A DNA stretch of 48,006 nt, taken from Candidatus Bathyarchaeota archaeon (GTDB lineage: Archaea; Thermoproteota; Bathyarchaeia; Bathyarchaeales; SOJC01). Positions within the stretch are counted from its first letter, which is position 1; each line of letters opens with the position of its first letter. The notes below the pieces were generated by a model, which saw nothing but the letters and a program-made list of their open reading frames with translations, did not search any database and was not told where the DNA came from. The stretch is taken from contig CP070730.1 of assembly GCA_020351305.1 (NCBI GenBank), positions 905,619 through 953,624 of the forward strand, in the 5' to 3' direction. Positions 16,619-26,882 of the stretch are shown piece by piece. The position numbers were made by a program, and so were the translations under genes.

Positions 16619-18031
16619 TTAATATGAGGACTTAATGCCAAACTTCTGCTTACAAATCTTCAAATAGTCATTGAAGTAATTTTTCCTCTTCAAATAATTT
16701 CCATAGTTAACCAAAGCCGCCATAGCTCTGGCAGCGTCTTCAGGCGAAGGGTAGGCAGGAATGCCTAGTTTTTCAAATCTTGAGCGTATAAACAGGGCCA
16801 TCTCGGTCTCCCCAATGTCACAGGCGACAACAGGCTTTGTGCAATGCTTTACTAGTTTTGCTATTCGATCTACAAAGTCTTCCTGCAAAGCAGGAGTGTG
16901 ATGTAACCCCAACACAATTAGACCATCAACTTCTGGAGCCTCAAGCATAATTTTTGTTGAAAGCTCATACATCTCTGAAGTTGCTGAACCTGTAATGTCA
17001 ACAGGGTTTAGATTAGTGGCAAACTGGGGCAAGTCTCCTTCATATTTCAGATCATCAAACTTCTCGAGAACCTCGTTAGAGAATCTTCGGACGGTCAACC
17101 CCAGAGAAACACACTCATCGACAGCCATCACACTTGGGCCTCCAGCATCTGTAAGAATACCAATGTTTTTTCCAGCAGCTGGCGGTTGAAAGGCGAAGGC
17201 TTTGCCAACGTCGAAGAATTCTTCCATGTCTTTAACGCGGATAACCCCAACTTGTGCAAAGGCTGCATCATAAATTTTGTCGGATCCTGCTATGGCTCCT
17301 GTGTGGGAAGCTGCAGCTCTCGCACCTGCCCCGGTTTTCCCACTTTTAAACGCAACTATTGGCTTTACTTTTGTGACTCTTTCTGCAATTTTCATGAACT
17401 CTCTGCCAGCTTCTATTGCTTCGGCGTAAAGGAGAATTACCCAAGTTTCAGGGTCATGGAGAAAATACTCGAGCATATCAACTTCAGTTACATCGCATTT
17501 GTTTCCAAAGCTTACAAATTTGCTTACTCCCATCTGTCTACCGGCGAGGTAATCAAGAGCTGAGACACCGAAAGCTCCACTTTGGGTTATCATAGCAATA
17601 TGCCCTGCCATCGGTCTGGGTGTTGCGACAAATTCGTCGCCAGTTGTCAACACCTTTGTTTCCGGCAAGAAGAGCATATCGACTCCTGTGTTTATGTCAT
17701 ATACACCAAGGCAGTTAGGTCCTAAAACTCGTATGTTTTCGCGTTCGGCAACCGAGGTTATAGCATTTTCGAGTTCATTGTTGCCAATTTCACTGAACCC
17801 TGCAGAAATTATGACAGCAACTTTAGCGCCCTTTGAAGCAGCTTCCTCCATAATGTTAGGAACAACAGCTGCCGGAACGACAATCACAACTAACTCAATT
17901 TCTCCAGGTATTCTAGATAACGATGGGTAGCTTTTGAATCCTAAAACAAAATCTTCACGTAAGTTGACTGGATACAATTCCCCCCTAAATACGCCTCTAC
18001 GTTTGTTTTCCACAAAATTCTTGAAGATCAC
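16619..18031 (-). CDS. Acyl-CoA synthetase (NDP-forming), alpha chain; N-terminus lost to a frameshift
   Basis: 470 residues as an open frame. It matches the alpha subunit of ADP-forming acetate/acyl-CoA synthetase: a CoA-binding Rossmann domain, then succinyl-CoA-ligase-like domains. The phospho-His motif is intact (GARAAASHTGAIAG), as are LGPNCLGVYD and ITQSGAFGVS. The frame begins at a GTG inside the CoA-binding domain. The missing start (MEIFFNPTSVAVVGASKK) lies directly upstream at 18102-18034 in another frame. Adding one base near 18034-18037 gives KAGHVIFKNF, restoring a normal 494-residue protein. The enzyme makes ATP from acyl-CoA together with an ATP-grasp beta chain, which is not in this window. 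It is either a pseudogene or an assembly/sequencing error. Confidence 0.85.
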   Translation of the reverse strand: MIFKNFVENKRRGVFRGELYPVNLREDFVLGFKSYPSLSRIPGEIELVVIVVPAAVVPNIMEEAASKGAKVAVIISAGFSEIGNNELENAITSVAERENIRVLGPNCLGVYDINTGVDMLFLPETKVLTTGDEFVATPRPMAGHIAMITQSGAFGVSALDYLAGRQMGVSKFVSFGNKCDVTEVDMLEYFLHDPETWVILLYAEAIEAGREFMKIAERVTKVKPIVAFKSGKTGAGARAAASHTGAIAGSDKIYDAAFAQVGVIRVKDMEEFFDVGKAFAFQPPAAGKNIGILTDAGGPSVMAVDECVSLGLTVRRFSNEVLEKFDDLKYEGDLPQFATNLNPVDITGSATSEMYELSTKIMLEAPEVDGLIVLGLHHTPALQEDFVDRIAKLVKHCTKPVVACDIGETEMALFIRSRFEKLGIPAYPSPEDAARAMAALVNYGNYLKRKNYFNDYLKICKQKFGIKSSY

Positions 18032-18102
18032 ATGTCAGCCTTATGAATTTTTTTTGAAGCTCCAACTACTGCGACTGACGTCGGATTAAAGAATATTTCC
18101 AT
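18032..18102 (-). pseudogene. Detached N-terminal piece of the acyl-CoA synthetase alpha chain
   Basis: The minus-strand frame from ATG 18102 encodes MEIFFNPTSVAVVGASKK and then ends in TGA five codons later, overlapping the downstream GTG. The NPTSVAVVGAS stretch is the family's standard nucleotide/CoA-binding opening, so it belongs to the gene at 16619-18031. Confidence 0.8.
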
Positions 18103-18330
18103 TTGTCTAACTTTTGTGCTTATTTTTTGGCTCCTCAGCTTTGGTCCATCCATGCATTCTTATCCCCGTAATCTTATCTTAGTATTTGGGTTTTGCGATA
18201 AATGTCTCATGAATGTTCGCTTGGTCTAAGCCAAGTATGCGCCCGAATTATAAACCAAGAAATCATGTAGATTATAAAAGGTCCACAATGAGCTGATCAA
18301 GCTTACATGAATAGTGCGCGCATTGATTGT

Positions 18331-19176
18331 CTAATCTATGTGTCGCCTTACAACAGCCATTGACTTATGTTTTGTTTCTTCTAGCATTTTCCAAGAAACG
18401 CCATTCAAAGAAACGTTAAAAGCTCTCGCCATATCCCAAACTGTTTTTCCAGCACCAACGCCTTGAATATTATTAGCTATATCCGCAATATCTAGAGCTT
18501 CCTCAGCACTCAAATTCTCGCCTTTGACAGCTATAGGAGTTGCCCGTCTCTTCAGCTTGAAAAACCTTCCTACAATGTAGGCTACAAAGCCAGTGATAGA
18601 TTGTATGCCAATGATTGGTCTAGACCTAGGTGTGAAATGGAAACTTTTCCAGGAGTATGTTTTGTCAGTATCTGCAATAATAACTGTAACATTCAAGCCA
18701 AGTTCTGAATATATTGTATTGCGGATTTTTTCTGCGATGCGATCAGCGTTTTTGAGTGGTAAACTAACAAAAGAGTATGGAAGGTTGCTGCTGTCAATTC
18801 CGCCCTCAGAGTAAGGCATTAGCGCCTGCAAAAGACCACAGTGCTGCAGTGCCGCTTGCTTATGTGCACTGCCTTTTTTTAGAGGATATTTTTTGAAGCG
18901 TAATAATGTTTCTTTCTGAGAGTGGCAAAGCGGTCCGAGAATATATGCCCAAACATACCGCATCCAATATTTTACTAAAAACTGTGCTGTTCGGCTTGGT
19001 TTTATCTTGCCTTCATCTAAGATATTACCGGTTGCTGTGCATATCGCTTTTTCAGAAACTACTAAAAAATCGCTTTCACGAACTCTTCCTTTAAGAGCTG
19101 TGATCATATTGGCAAAAAGGTCTTGCTTTGTTTTCCAGTATTTAGTAACAATAGCAAAGGCTTTGTAATGCTTCAT
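18331..19176 (-). CDS. Coenzyme F420-0:L-glutamate ligase-like protein (CofE family)
   Basis: 281 residues, near the ~250 typical of CofE. It shows the family's early motif DFLVVSEKAICTATGNILDEG and the later SLPLKNADRIAEKIRN, then VTVIIADTDKTYSWKSFHFTP. CofE adds the gamma-linked glutamates to F420-0 with GTP. The central metal-binding region is replaced by a longer basic, Lys/His-rich stretch (residues ~85-110), so this may be a paralogue rather than the biosynthetic enzyme. The GTGAT before ATG 19176 is a usable SD. The gene is minus-strand, downstream of the YrdC gene but separated by 148 bases. Confidence 0.75.
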   Translation of the reverse strand: MKHYKAFAIVTKYWKTKQDLFANMITALKGRVRESDFLVVSEKAICTATGNILDEGKIKPSRTAQFLVKYWMRYVWAYILGPLCHSQKETLLRFKKYPLKKGSAHKQAALQHCGLLQALMPYSEGGIDSSNLPYSFVSLPLKNADRIAEKIRNTIYSELGLNVTVIIADTDKTYSWKSFHFTPRSRPIIGIQSITGFVAYIVGRFFKLKRRATPIAVKGENLSAEEALDIADIANNIQGVGAGKTVWDMARAFNVSLNGVSWKMLEETKHKSMAVVRRHID

Positions 19177-19324
19177 ATAACATCACGAAGCTAGGAATCA
19201 TTATAAGAGCTTGGCTTGTCTTATCCCAAGGTCCAACTAAACTTAGAGGACACAATTGTCCAATTTTTGGACGCGGTTTAGGCAATTGATAGCGTGAAAT
19301 TTCATTTTCGTCTTTAATCATATA

Positions 19325-19933
19325 TCAGTATGCATCCCCTTGAAAAATTTCTTCAAACCTTACAGCGCCTTGGCGCAGAATCTTAGGTTTTTCTCCAGTC
19401 AAATCCAACACAGTTGAAGGAACTTCAAGATCAGTAACTCCACTATCTAGTATAATGTCTACTTCATCCTTCAGTTGACGATAAGCCTCAGCAGCAGTAG
19501 ACGGAGGATGAGCCCCAGTTTTGTTAGCACTAGTGCCAACCAGAATTCCTCCTGACAATCTGATGAGATCAAGTGCTATGTCATTTCTTGGTATTCTAAC
19601 ACCAATATTCGGTGACCCAAATGTGACAATATTGGGAAGGAGCTTTCGTGGCAATACTAAGGTTAAAGGTCCAGGCCAAAATTTTTCACTGATTTCTTTC
19701 GCGAGTTCAGAAAGCCTTGCAATTCTGCCAACATCGCTTAGGCTGCAAGCAAGAATGGGTAATGGTTTATGGCGTTGACCTTTCACTCGAATAAGCCTTT
19801 CAACAGAATCAACGTTCAAAGGATCACACCCTAAACCATAGACTGTTTCAGTTGGATACACCACTAACCCACCTTCATTCACAATCTTTGCTGCGACTTT
19901 AATGTTACCTAAGGCTGCCTTTAATATACGCAT
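19325..19933 (-). CDS. Threonylcarbamoyl-AMP synthase (Sua5/YrdC)
   Basis: 202 residues from ATG 19933 with a GGAG SD. It makes threonylcarbamoyl-AMP from threonine, bicarbonate and ATP for the t6A37 modification of ANN-decoding tRNAs. YrdC motifs are clear: VVYPTETVYGLGCDP, the KGQRHKPLPIL loop, WPGPLTLVLPR, VGVRIP-like NIGVRIPRN and GTSANKTGAHPPS. It lacks the extra C-terminal domain of Sua5, so it is of YrdC length. Confidence 0.93.
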   Translation of the reverse strand: MRILKAALGNIKVAAKIVNEGGLVVYPTETVYGLGCDPLNVDSVERLIRVKGQRHKPLPILACSLSDVGRIARLSELAKEISEKFWPGPLTLVLPRKLLPNIVTFGSPNIGVRIPRNDIALDLIRLSGGILVGTSANKTGAHPPSTAAEAYRQLKDEVDIILDSGVTDLEVPSTVLDLTGEKPKILRQGAVRFEEIFQGDAY

Positions 19934-20169
19934 TAATCCTACTCCTAATCAATATAAACCAATCAAATATTAGAATCGATGAAAAACATATATTTTTAAG
20001 GTCAGCCTGCTGGGCGCGTCACTGCTAAAAGCTCCACGCCGTCGCCGTACATCATCCCAATAGAAAACTTGATTTTCTAGCTATTAGGTGTTTCCATTAG
20101 CGTATGCTTTAAATTCTCAAATGCTCTTGTAGCTAATCCGCAATAAATAATGTTAAGGATTAGTTGACA

Positions 20170-21141
20170 ATGAAAGCACAAAGACCCACTATAGTAGTCC
20201 ATGGTGGTGCTGGGGAATGGCGTCGAGAAAGGCATGAAGCGGGGATAGCAGGAGTTGAGAAAGCAGCACAGTCAGGATTTGATATTCTGAAACAGGATGG
20301 AACGGCTCTTAGCGCCGTAGAGTCTTCAGTTATGTCTATGGAAGATAATGAAGTTTTCAACGCAGGTTTGGGTTCGTCTTTAACCTATGATAAACAAGTT
20401 GAAATGGAAGCTTCCATAATGGATGGCGGGACACTATCTGCAGGGGCTGTAGGATTGGTAAGAAAAGTCAGACATCCTGTACATTTAGCTCGCTTGGTTA
20501 TGGAAAAAACTGACCATATCTTTTTAGTGGGGAAAAGTGCAGAGCGACTCGCTAAGATCTTTAAATTAGAGGAGAGAGACCCAACCACCAAATTGAGAGA
20601 GAGATATTGGCGGGAATTGAGAGGTAAGATATCAAGAGGTAACCTCACTTATCTGCGTAGACTGGATGAATTGCTGAAATCGCATCCCAGTTTTTTTGAT
20701 TTTGACACCGTTGGTGCTGTTGCAGTCGACAAAGAAGGAAATGTTGCTGCAGCAACTTCCACTGGTGGAATCTCTTTAAAGATTCCTGGTCGCATTGGAG
20801 ATTCTCCGCTAGTTGGTTGTGGCACCTATGCTGACAACGAAGCAGGCGCATGTTCAGCTACGGGAATAGGAGAGATAGCCATAAAACTTGTCGTCACAAA
20901 GAGTACTTGCGATTTAATGCGTCAAGGATTGCCACCGCAAAGTGCGGCAGAAAATATCATTAGAGAGGTTAATCGCAGAGTACATGATGCGGCAAAACAT
21001 ATGGGCTTGATAGCTATCGACTCTCAAGGCAGAATCGGGGCATCACATAATTCAATGCATATGTGCTGGGCCTACATGACACCTAAGACAAGAAAACCTA
21101 GAGCTTTTCTGAAGGCAAAAATTATACAGAAACCAGCTTAG
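20170..21141 (+). CDS. Isoaspartyl peptidase / L-asparaginase (Ntn hydrolase)
   Basis: 323 residues from ATG 20170; TTG 20164 is in frame two codons earlier. A plant-type asparaginase: PTIVVHGGAGEW opening, DNEVFNAGLGSSLT, MEASIMDGGT, and the autocleavage site FDTVGAVAVD, in which Thr180 becomes the N-terminal nucleophile of the beta chain. CGTYADNEAGACSATGIGE follows and forms the substrate pocket. The enzyme is made as a precursor that splits itself, and it hydrolyses isoaspartyl dipeptides and asparagine. No operon partner is evident. Confidence 0.92.
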   Translation: MKAQRPTIVVHGGAGEWRRERHEAGIAGVEKAAQSGFDILKQDGTALSAVESSVMSMEDNEVFNAGLGSSLTYDKQVEMEASIMDGGTLSAGAVGLVRKVRHPVHLARLVMEKTDHIFLVGKSAERLAKIFKLEERDPTTKLRERYWRELRGKISRGNLTYLRRLDELLKSHPSFFDFDTVGAVAVDKEGNVAAATSTGGISLKIPGRIGDSPLVGCGTYADNEAGACSATGIGEIAIKLVVTKSTCDLMRQGLPPQSAAENIIREVNRRVHDAAKHMGLIAIDSQGRIGASHNSMHMCWAYMTPKTRKPRAFLKAKIIQKPA

Positions 21142-21252
21142 CTTCTTTTTCACCGAAGAAGGATAACGTACAGGCGAAATTCAACCTGTGGCAAAGCAAG
21201 CCTTACAACATGAAATGCAGAGGTTTAGCTTTATTAGTTCACGCTTTCATTC

Positions 21253-21260
21253 TATAAAAA
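21253..21260 (+). promoter_or_regulatory. TATA box for the ABCE1 gene
   Basis: TATAAAAA centred about 30 bases before ATG 21286, which would give a leaderless or nearly leaderless message. It may drive the long plus-strand block that follows. Confidence 0.55.
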
Positions 21261-21285
21261 CATCACCTGATAATGGTAAAAAATC

Positions 21286-23082
21286 ATGGGCCGAATTGCA
21301 GTACTCGACATAGATCGCTGTAAACCGAAACGCTGTGATAAAATATGCTATCGCTTTTGTCCACCTGTACGAGGAAAAATAGAAACAATAGTTTTTGAAG
21401 AAGGCAAACCACGAGTTGTGGAGGCTTTGTGCGTAGGATGTGGAATCTGCGTCAAAAAGTGCCCATTCAATGCTCTCACAATAGTCAATCTGCCAGATGA
21501 ACTCGAGACAGAATGTAGCCACCGCTTTGGAGCTAATACCTTCAAGCTCTTTCGTCTCCCCATACCATCACAGGGCACAGTCTTGGGACTGTTAGGCCAA
21601 AATGGCATAGGAAAAAGCACTGCGATCCAAATTCTGTCAGGTGAAATAAAGCCAAATCTTGAGAACTTTGACAACCCCCCAGAATGGGCAGAGATCATCA
21701 AGCATTACAGAGGCTCAATTCTTCAGGAATATTTCTCAAAATTAAGCCAAGGCTTTCTCAAAGTTTCCCATAAACCACAGTATGTCGATAAGATACCTCG
21801 AGTGATCACAGGGAAGGTCCATGAGCTACTGGAAAAGCTAGATGAAAGAGATAAGCTAAAGAAAATTTCAGAACAGCTTCAGCTTGGACCAGTCTGGAAT
21901 CGCACATTGAATATCTTGAGTGGTGGCGAGCTCCAGCGCGTGGCAATTGCCGCTACCATATGTCGAGAAGCTGACGTTTATCTTTTTGACGAACCCTCAA
22001 GTTACTTGGACGTCAAACAACGACTTGAAGTAGCGCGAGCAATCCGAAGTCTAAAGGAAGAAAAAACAATTATTGTTGCTGAACATGATCTTGCCGTACT
22101 GGACTACTTATCAGATCAAATTTGCGTGCTATACGGAAAACCTGGCGTCTATGGCGTCGTCTCTCAGGTTCACGGAGTGCGGGTTGGTATAAACATCTAC
22201 CTAGAAGGGTTCATCCCCGATGAAAACATCCGGTTCAGAAAGGAGCCGATAATTTTCCATGTAAAACCCCCCACAATCAGCTGGGACATAGGTGAAACTG
22301 TGCTAAAATGGAGGAAAACAGCGAAATCTTTTGAGGGATTTAGGCTAAAAGTGGAACCTGGAGAGGTTCGGAAAGGTGAGGTCATTGGTATCTTGGGTCC
22401 AAATGGTATAGGAAAAACAACTTTCATAAAGCTTATCGCTGGAATTGAGAAGTATGATGATGAAGCAACAGCAACAGCCACGGCTTACGAATTAGCGGTA
22501 AGCTATAAGCCTCAGTATATCTCTGCAGAATATCATGGCTCTGTAGAAGACTTACTAAGAGACATCAAAAAAGGCGACTTTGCTGCAAGCTGGTACCACA
22601 GCGAAGTTTTGCAGCCCTTGAATGTAGAAAAGCTATTGGATCGCAATGTAAATCAACTGAGCGGTGGAGAACTACAGCTTGTCACAATTGCGGCTTGTCT
22701 TTCTCGTGAAGCCCAGCTTTACCTATTAGATGAACCTAGTGCTTATCTTGATGTGGAAGAACGCTTGAGCATGGCCCGCACAATTCGAAGGGTTATTGAA
22801 AATAAAAATGCGACCGCATTCGTTGTGGAACACGACGTAGTCGCGCAAGATTTCATAGCGGACCGTTTGATGGTCTTTGATGGAAAACCAGGCATGCAAG
22901 GAGTTGCAAATCCTCCGACAACTCTTCGGAAGGGCATGAATGCATTCCTGAAAAAAATGGCGGTCACTTTTCGAAGAGACCCAACGACACAGAGACCAAG
23001 AGTAAATAAGGAGGGCTCAAAGACGGATAGACATCAGCAAGATATAGGCGAGTATTATTATGTTGCAGAAAAGCAAAGGTGA
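21286..23082 (+). CDS. ABCE1/RLI ribosome-recycling ATPase
   Basis: 598 residues, full family length. Two [4Fe-4S] clusters are encoded: Cys12, 17, 21, 25 and Cys49, 52, 55, 59 (CVGCGICVKKC). Two ABC ATPase domains follow: the first with Walker A GQNGIGKS at 104-111, signature LSGGELQRVAIAA and Walker B VYLFDEPS; the second with GPNGIGKT, LSGGELQLVTIAA and LYLLDEPS. ABCE1 splits 70S-like ribosomes after termination in archaea and eukaryotes and is absent from bacteria, so it fixes the domain of the organism. The first gene of a plus-strand block; triosephosphate isomerase follows about 50 bases later. Confidence 0.97.
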   Translation: MGRIAVLDIDRCKPKRCDKICYRFCPPVRGKIETIVFEEGKPRVVEALCVGCGICVKKCPFNALTIVNLPDELETECSHRFGANTFKLFRLPIPSQGTVLGLLGQNGIGKSTAIQILSGEIKPNLENFDNPPEWAEIIKHYRGSILQEYFSKLSQGFLKVSHKPQYVDKIPRVITGKVHELLEKLDERDKLKKISEQLQLGPVWNRTLNILSGGELQRVAIAATICREADVYLFDEPSSYLDVKQRLEVARAIRSLKEEKTIIVAEHDLAVLDYLSDQICVLYGKPGVYGVVSQVHGVRVGINIYLEGFIPDENIRFRKEPIIFHVKPPTISWDIGETVLKWRKTAKSFEGFRLKVEPGEVRKGEVIGILGPNGIGKTTFIKLIAGIEKYDDEATATATAYELAVSYKPQYISAEYHGSVEDLLRDIKKGDFAASWYHSEVLQPLNVEKLLDRNVNQLSGGELQLVTIAACLSREAQLYLLDEPSAYLDVEERLSMARTIRRVIENKNATAFVVEHDVVAQDFIADRLMVFDGKPGMQGVANPPTTLRKGMNAFLKKMAVTFRRDPTTQRPRVNKEGSKTDRHQQDIGEYYYVAEKQR

Positions 23083-23101
23083 CCTGCAAAACTGTTTTTA
23101 G

Positions 23102-23824
<723 letters not shown>

Positions 23825-23837
23825 AGGTGCTTATTGC

Positions 23838-24725
23838 TTGAAGGTTGAGATTGAATGCTTCTCATGCATAATCCACCGCGGCTACTCAGAGATAGTTGAG
23901 GCTACTATCGATCCTAGTTTACGATTTAAGGCAGCATCCGCCCTTTTAGAGTACATGGCTAAGGAGTTTAAGCCAAATGCGGTTGCGGCCGTTCTTGGAA
24001 CCATGCGTGATCGAATAATAAAGCGAATCTCAAACAACTTTGATGTTTATGCTGAAAAGAAACGCGCAAGCAACGAGGCAGCGTTGAAATTGCTTCCTTC
24101 AGTGAAAAACGAGATTGACAAGGAAATATCCCTGGAGAAGAAATTTAAAAAGGCTTGTCTAGTTGCGATTGTAGGCAACAATATTGAATTTGATATACCA
24201 GGACATGAAGCCAATCTTGAGTCGTTGGAAAGGTTGATTATAAATGCTGAAAGAGATTTGGCAGTCAACGAGATATCCGAAATATATGAAGAAGCTAGGA
24301 AAGCGGAAAAGATACTTTTTCTTACAGATAATGCAGGCGAAATAGTTTTCGACAAACTCTTGGTTGGGGAAATGAAACAGTTAGGTGCAAAAGTTACAGT
24401 TGTGGTGAAAGGCGGGCCCATTTTGAATGACGCTACATCAGAGGATGCCAAAGCAGTGAGTATGTACGAGATAGCAGATGCTGTTATCACAACTGGAACA
24501 GATGCAATAGGGCTGCCCTTGTTAGAGGAACTTTCAGAAGAGTTCAGAATTGCTTATGATGAAGCTGATTTTGTAGTTGCCAAGGGGATGGGGTATGCTG
24601 AAACGCTTACTGAAATAAAAATAAAACAACCTCATGCTTTCCTTTTGAGATCAAAGTGTAATCCTGTTGCCAGACACTTCGGTGTCATGCGAGGAAAAAA
24701 TGTTGCCAAACTATTAAGGCCTTAA
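23838..24725 (+). CDS. DUF89/ARMT1-like metal-dependent phosphatase
   Basis: 295 residues from TTG 23838 with AAAGGTG upstream. Damage-control phosphatase family III pattern: N-terminal CFSCIIHRG cysteines, helical bundle, then the active-site core FLTDNAGEIVFDKLLV, where Asp and Asn bind the metal, then VVVKGGPILNDAT and a late DFVVAKGMGYAET. Relatives hydrolyse reactive or damaged sugar phosphates. It is 13 bases from the isomerase and 13 from the debranching enzyme, so it is probably in the same operon. A role in clearing sugar-phosphate by-products there is inferred. Confidence 0.9.
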   Translation: MKVEIECFSCIIHRGYSEIVEATIDPSLRFKAASALLEYMAKEFKPNAVAAVLGTMRDRIIKRISNNFDVYAEKKRASNEAALKLLPSVKNEIDKEISLEKKFKKACLVAIVGNNIEFDIPGHEANLESLERLIINAERDLAVNEISEIYEEARKAEKILFLTDNAGEIVFDKLLVGEMKQLGAKVTVVVKGGPILNDATSEDAKAVSMYEIADAVITTGTDAIGLPLLEELSEEFRIAYDEADFVVAKGMGYAETLTEIKIKQPHAFLLRSKCNPVARHFGVMRGKNVAKLLRP

Positions 24726-24738
24726 GGAGCAAATCAGA

Positions 24739-26829
24739 ATGGAGCAAAGCTTACCGAAAATCAATCTTGGTAAAGATGCTTTATCCGAATTAGAATGGAT
24801 CGTGACAAACGGTTTAGGTGGATATGCTTCTTCCAGCGTAAACGGAATCAATACGCGAAAATACCACGGAGTGTTAGTCGCGTCTTTTAATCCTCCAGTC
24901 GATAGAAGAGTCATGCTTTCAAAACTTGAAGAGCAGTTACTCATTGACAATGAAATCTATCCCTTAGGTGCCAATGAGTTCAGTCACGGCATCCATCCTC
25001 AAGGTCATAAATACCTCGAGAGCTTCAACCAATCTCCATTCCCTATCTTCACTTATAATGTAAATGGAACAAAGCTTCGCAAGATAATTCTAATGCCTTA
25101 TCGACAGAATGCTACTGTCTTTCTTTATAGAATTTCTGCTCCGCTCCAGAAAAGAGTAATTTTACAAATCTACCCTTTTTCTAATTTTAGACACTTTCAC
25201 TCAGTTACAGATAAAGACAAACTTGAATGGAATTTCGTTCAAAAAACTCACACAAGAAAAACAATACTTCAAACAACAAAAGCACAATCTGCAATGATCT
25301 TGTCTGCAAGTCGTGGGCAATATAATGCTGAAGGAGCGAAGTGGATCGAAGGGATATTCTTTCGGATAGACAACTCCCTAGGAACCAGTAGTTTTGATGA
25401 TTGTTATGTTCCAGGACGATTTGAAATCAATGCGAAACTTGGTGAAACAATAGAGTTTTGCATCGTGGCTGTGGCAGGAAAGGACCTAGACGATTTGGAA
25501 AATGTTCATGCATCGATATGCACTGAATTAGGGGATTTTCACAACTTTTATAGAAATGAGTCAAAAAGGTTTGTCGATGCGTTGACAGGTTTCTTCATAC
25601 AGCACAGGACCATAGATCCTGAAGATTGGATGAAATGGCTTGTTCTTGCTGCTGAGTCGTTCATTGTGAGCCGAATGTCTACAAAAGCGAAAACTGTCAT
25701 TGCAGGATACCACTGGTTTGAAGACTGGGGTCGTGATTCACTTATTTCCTTGCCAGGGTTGACTCTTGCAACTGGACGTTTCAGTGATGCAAGAGAAATT
25801 CTACTTACCTACAAGCATTATTGTAGCAGCGGCGTTATTCCTAACCGTTTTCCAGATGAAACTGGGGAAAAGCCTGTTTACAACACTGTTGATGCCACCC
25901 TATGGCAGTTCGACGCAGTTCTTCAATACCTAAAATATACTGGTGACTTCGACTTCATCCAACAAAGACTATGGGCAATGTTACAGACGATAATCGATTA
26001 TCACATAGAAGGAACAATAAATAATATACACTTAGACAATGATGGACTAATTGCACATGGGCCACAGTTAACATGGATGGATGCAATGGTAGACGAGAAT
26101 CCAATTACACCTCGCGAAGGAAAAGCAGTTGAAATACAAGCATTATGGTACAATGCACTTAAAATCATGGAACTTCTTGCAACCCAATACGGACATACAG
26201 ACTTAGCTGAGAAATATCGTGGTTTAGCGGAAAAAGCAAAGAAAAACTTTGTCAAAGAATTCTGGGATTCTCAAAAGAACTGTCTTTTCGATGTCGTAAA
26301 TGGGAAAATCAAAGACAACACATTAAGACCTAATCAAATTTTCGCAGTCTCTGTCGATTTTCCTATGCTAAACGAAGCAAAGCAGGCAGCAATAGTGTCC
26401 ATTGTGAGAGAGAAACTTTGGGGGACATATGGATTAAGGACACTATCCGCTGACGACCCAAAATACCGTGGCAGGTACATTGGGAATTGGGTTGAACGAA
26501 ACTATGCTTACCACAATGGCACAGTATGGCCTTGGTTGATTGGACCCTTCGTCAAGGCATTTTTAAAGGTCAAGAGATATGATGCAGAATGGAGGAAAAT
26601 GGCCTTTGAAAACTTCCTTCAACCACTCTTCAAAGAACAAGTGTTTCGCATGGGACTTGGGAACTTAAGCGAAGTTTTTGACGGAGATCCACCCCATGCA
26701 CCTGGTGGGTGTATCGCCCAAGCGTGGAGTGTAGCTGAACCGCTACGGACATATATTGAAGATGTCTTATTTGAACGGCCAAACTTCGAGAAAGAAGTCT
26801 TAAAAAATTTTTCTAATAAAGCAACATAA
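24739..26829 (+). CDS. Glycogen debranching enzyme (amylo-alpha-1,6-glucosidase family)
   Basis: 696 residues, family length, ATG 24739 with AAGGAGC SD. The N-terminal GDE_N domain (about 1-290) opens with EWIVTNGLGGYASSSVNGIN and RKYHGVLVASFNPPVDR. The C-terminal (alpha/alpha)6 barrel carries GYHWFEDWGRDSLISLPGL with the catalytic acidic residues, TVDATLWQFDAV, and YHNGTVWPWLIGPF near the end. It removes alpha-1,6 branches from glycogen-like polymers. The second gene of a tight alpha-glucan group with GH57 and GT4 enzymes. Confidence 0.95.
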   Translation: MEQSLPKINLGKDALSELEWIVTNGLGGYASSSVNGINTRKYHGVLVASFNPPVDRRVMLSKLEEQLLIDNEIYPLGANEFSHGIHPQGHKYLESFNQSPFPIFTYNVNGTKLRKIILMPYRQNATVFLYRISAPLQKRVILQIYPFSNFRHFHSVTDKDKLEWNFVQKTHTRKTILQTTKAQSAMILSASRGQYNAEGAKWIEGIFFRIDNSLGTSSFDDCYVPGRFEINAKLGETIEFCIVAVAGKDLDDLENVHASICTELGDFHNFYRNESKRFVDALTGFFIQHRTIDPEDWMKWLVLAAESFIVSRMSTKAKTVIAGYHWFEDWGRDSLISLPGLTLATGRFSDAREILLTYKHYCSSGVIPNRFPDETGEKPVYNTVDATLWQFDAVLQYLKYTGDFDFIQQRLWAMLQTIIDYHIEGTINNIHLDNDGLIAHGPQLTWMDAMVDENPITPREGKAVEIQALWYNALKIMELLATQYGHTDLAEKYRGLAEKAKKNFVKEFWDSQKNCLFDVVNGKIKDNTLRPNQIFAVSVDFPMLNEAKQAAIVSIVREKLWGTYGLRTLSADDPKYRGRYIGNWVERNYAYHNGTVWPWLIGPFVKAFLKVKRYDAEWRKMAFENFLQPLFKEQVFRMGLGNLSEVFDGDPPHAPGGCIAQAWSVAEPLRTYIEDVLFERPNFEKEVLKNFSNKAT

Positions 26830-26882
26830 TAAAAAGGAATAATGCTACTCTAACAGTCTAAATACTAGGGGAGTGAAAAACG

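Noticed and set aside
19985-20100. Possible RNA gene after the TATATTTTTAAGG sequence
   Set aside because: I could not fold a tRNA or a C/D or H/ACA guide RNA from it; no box motifs in the right order.
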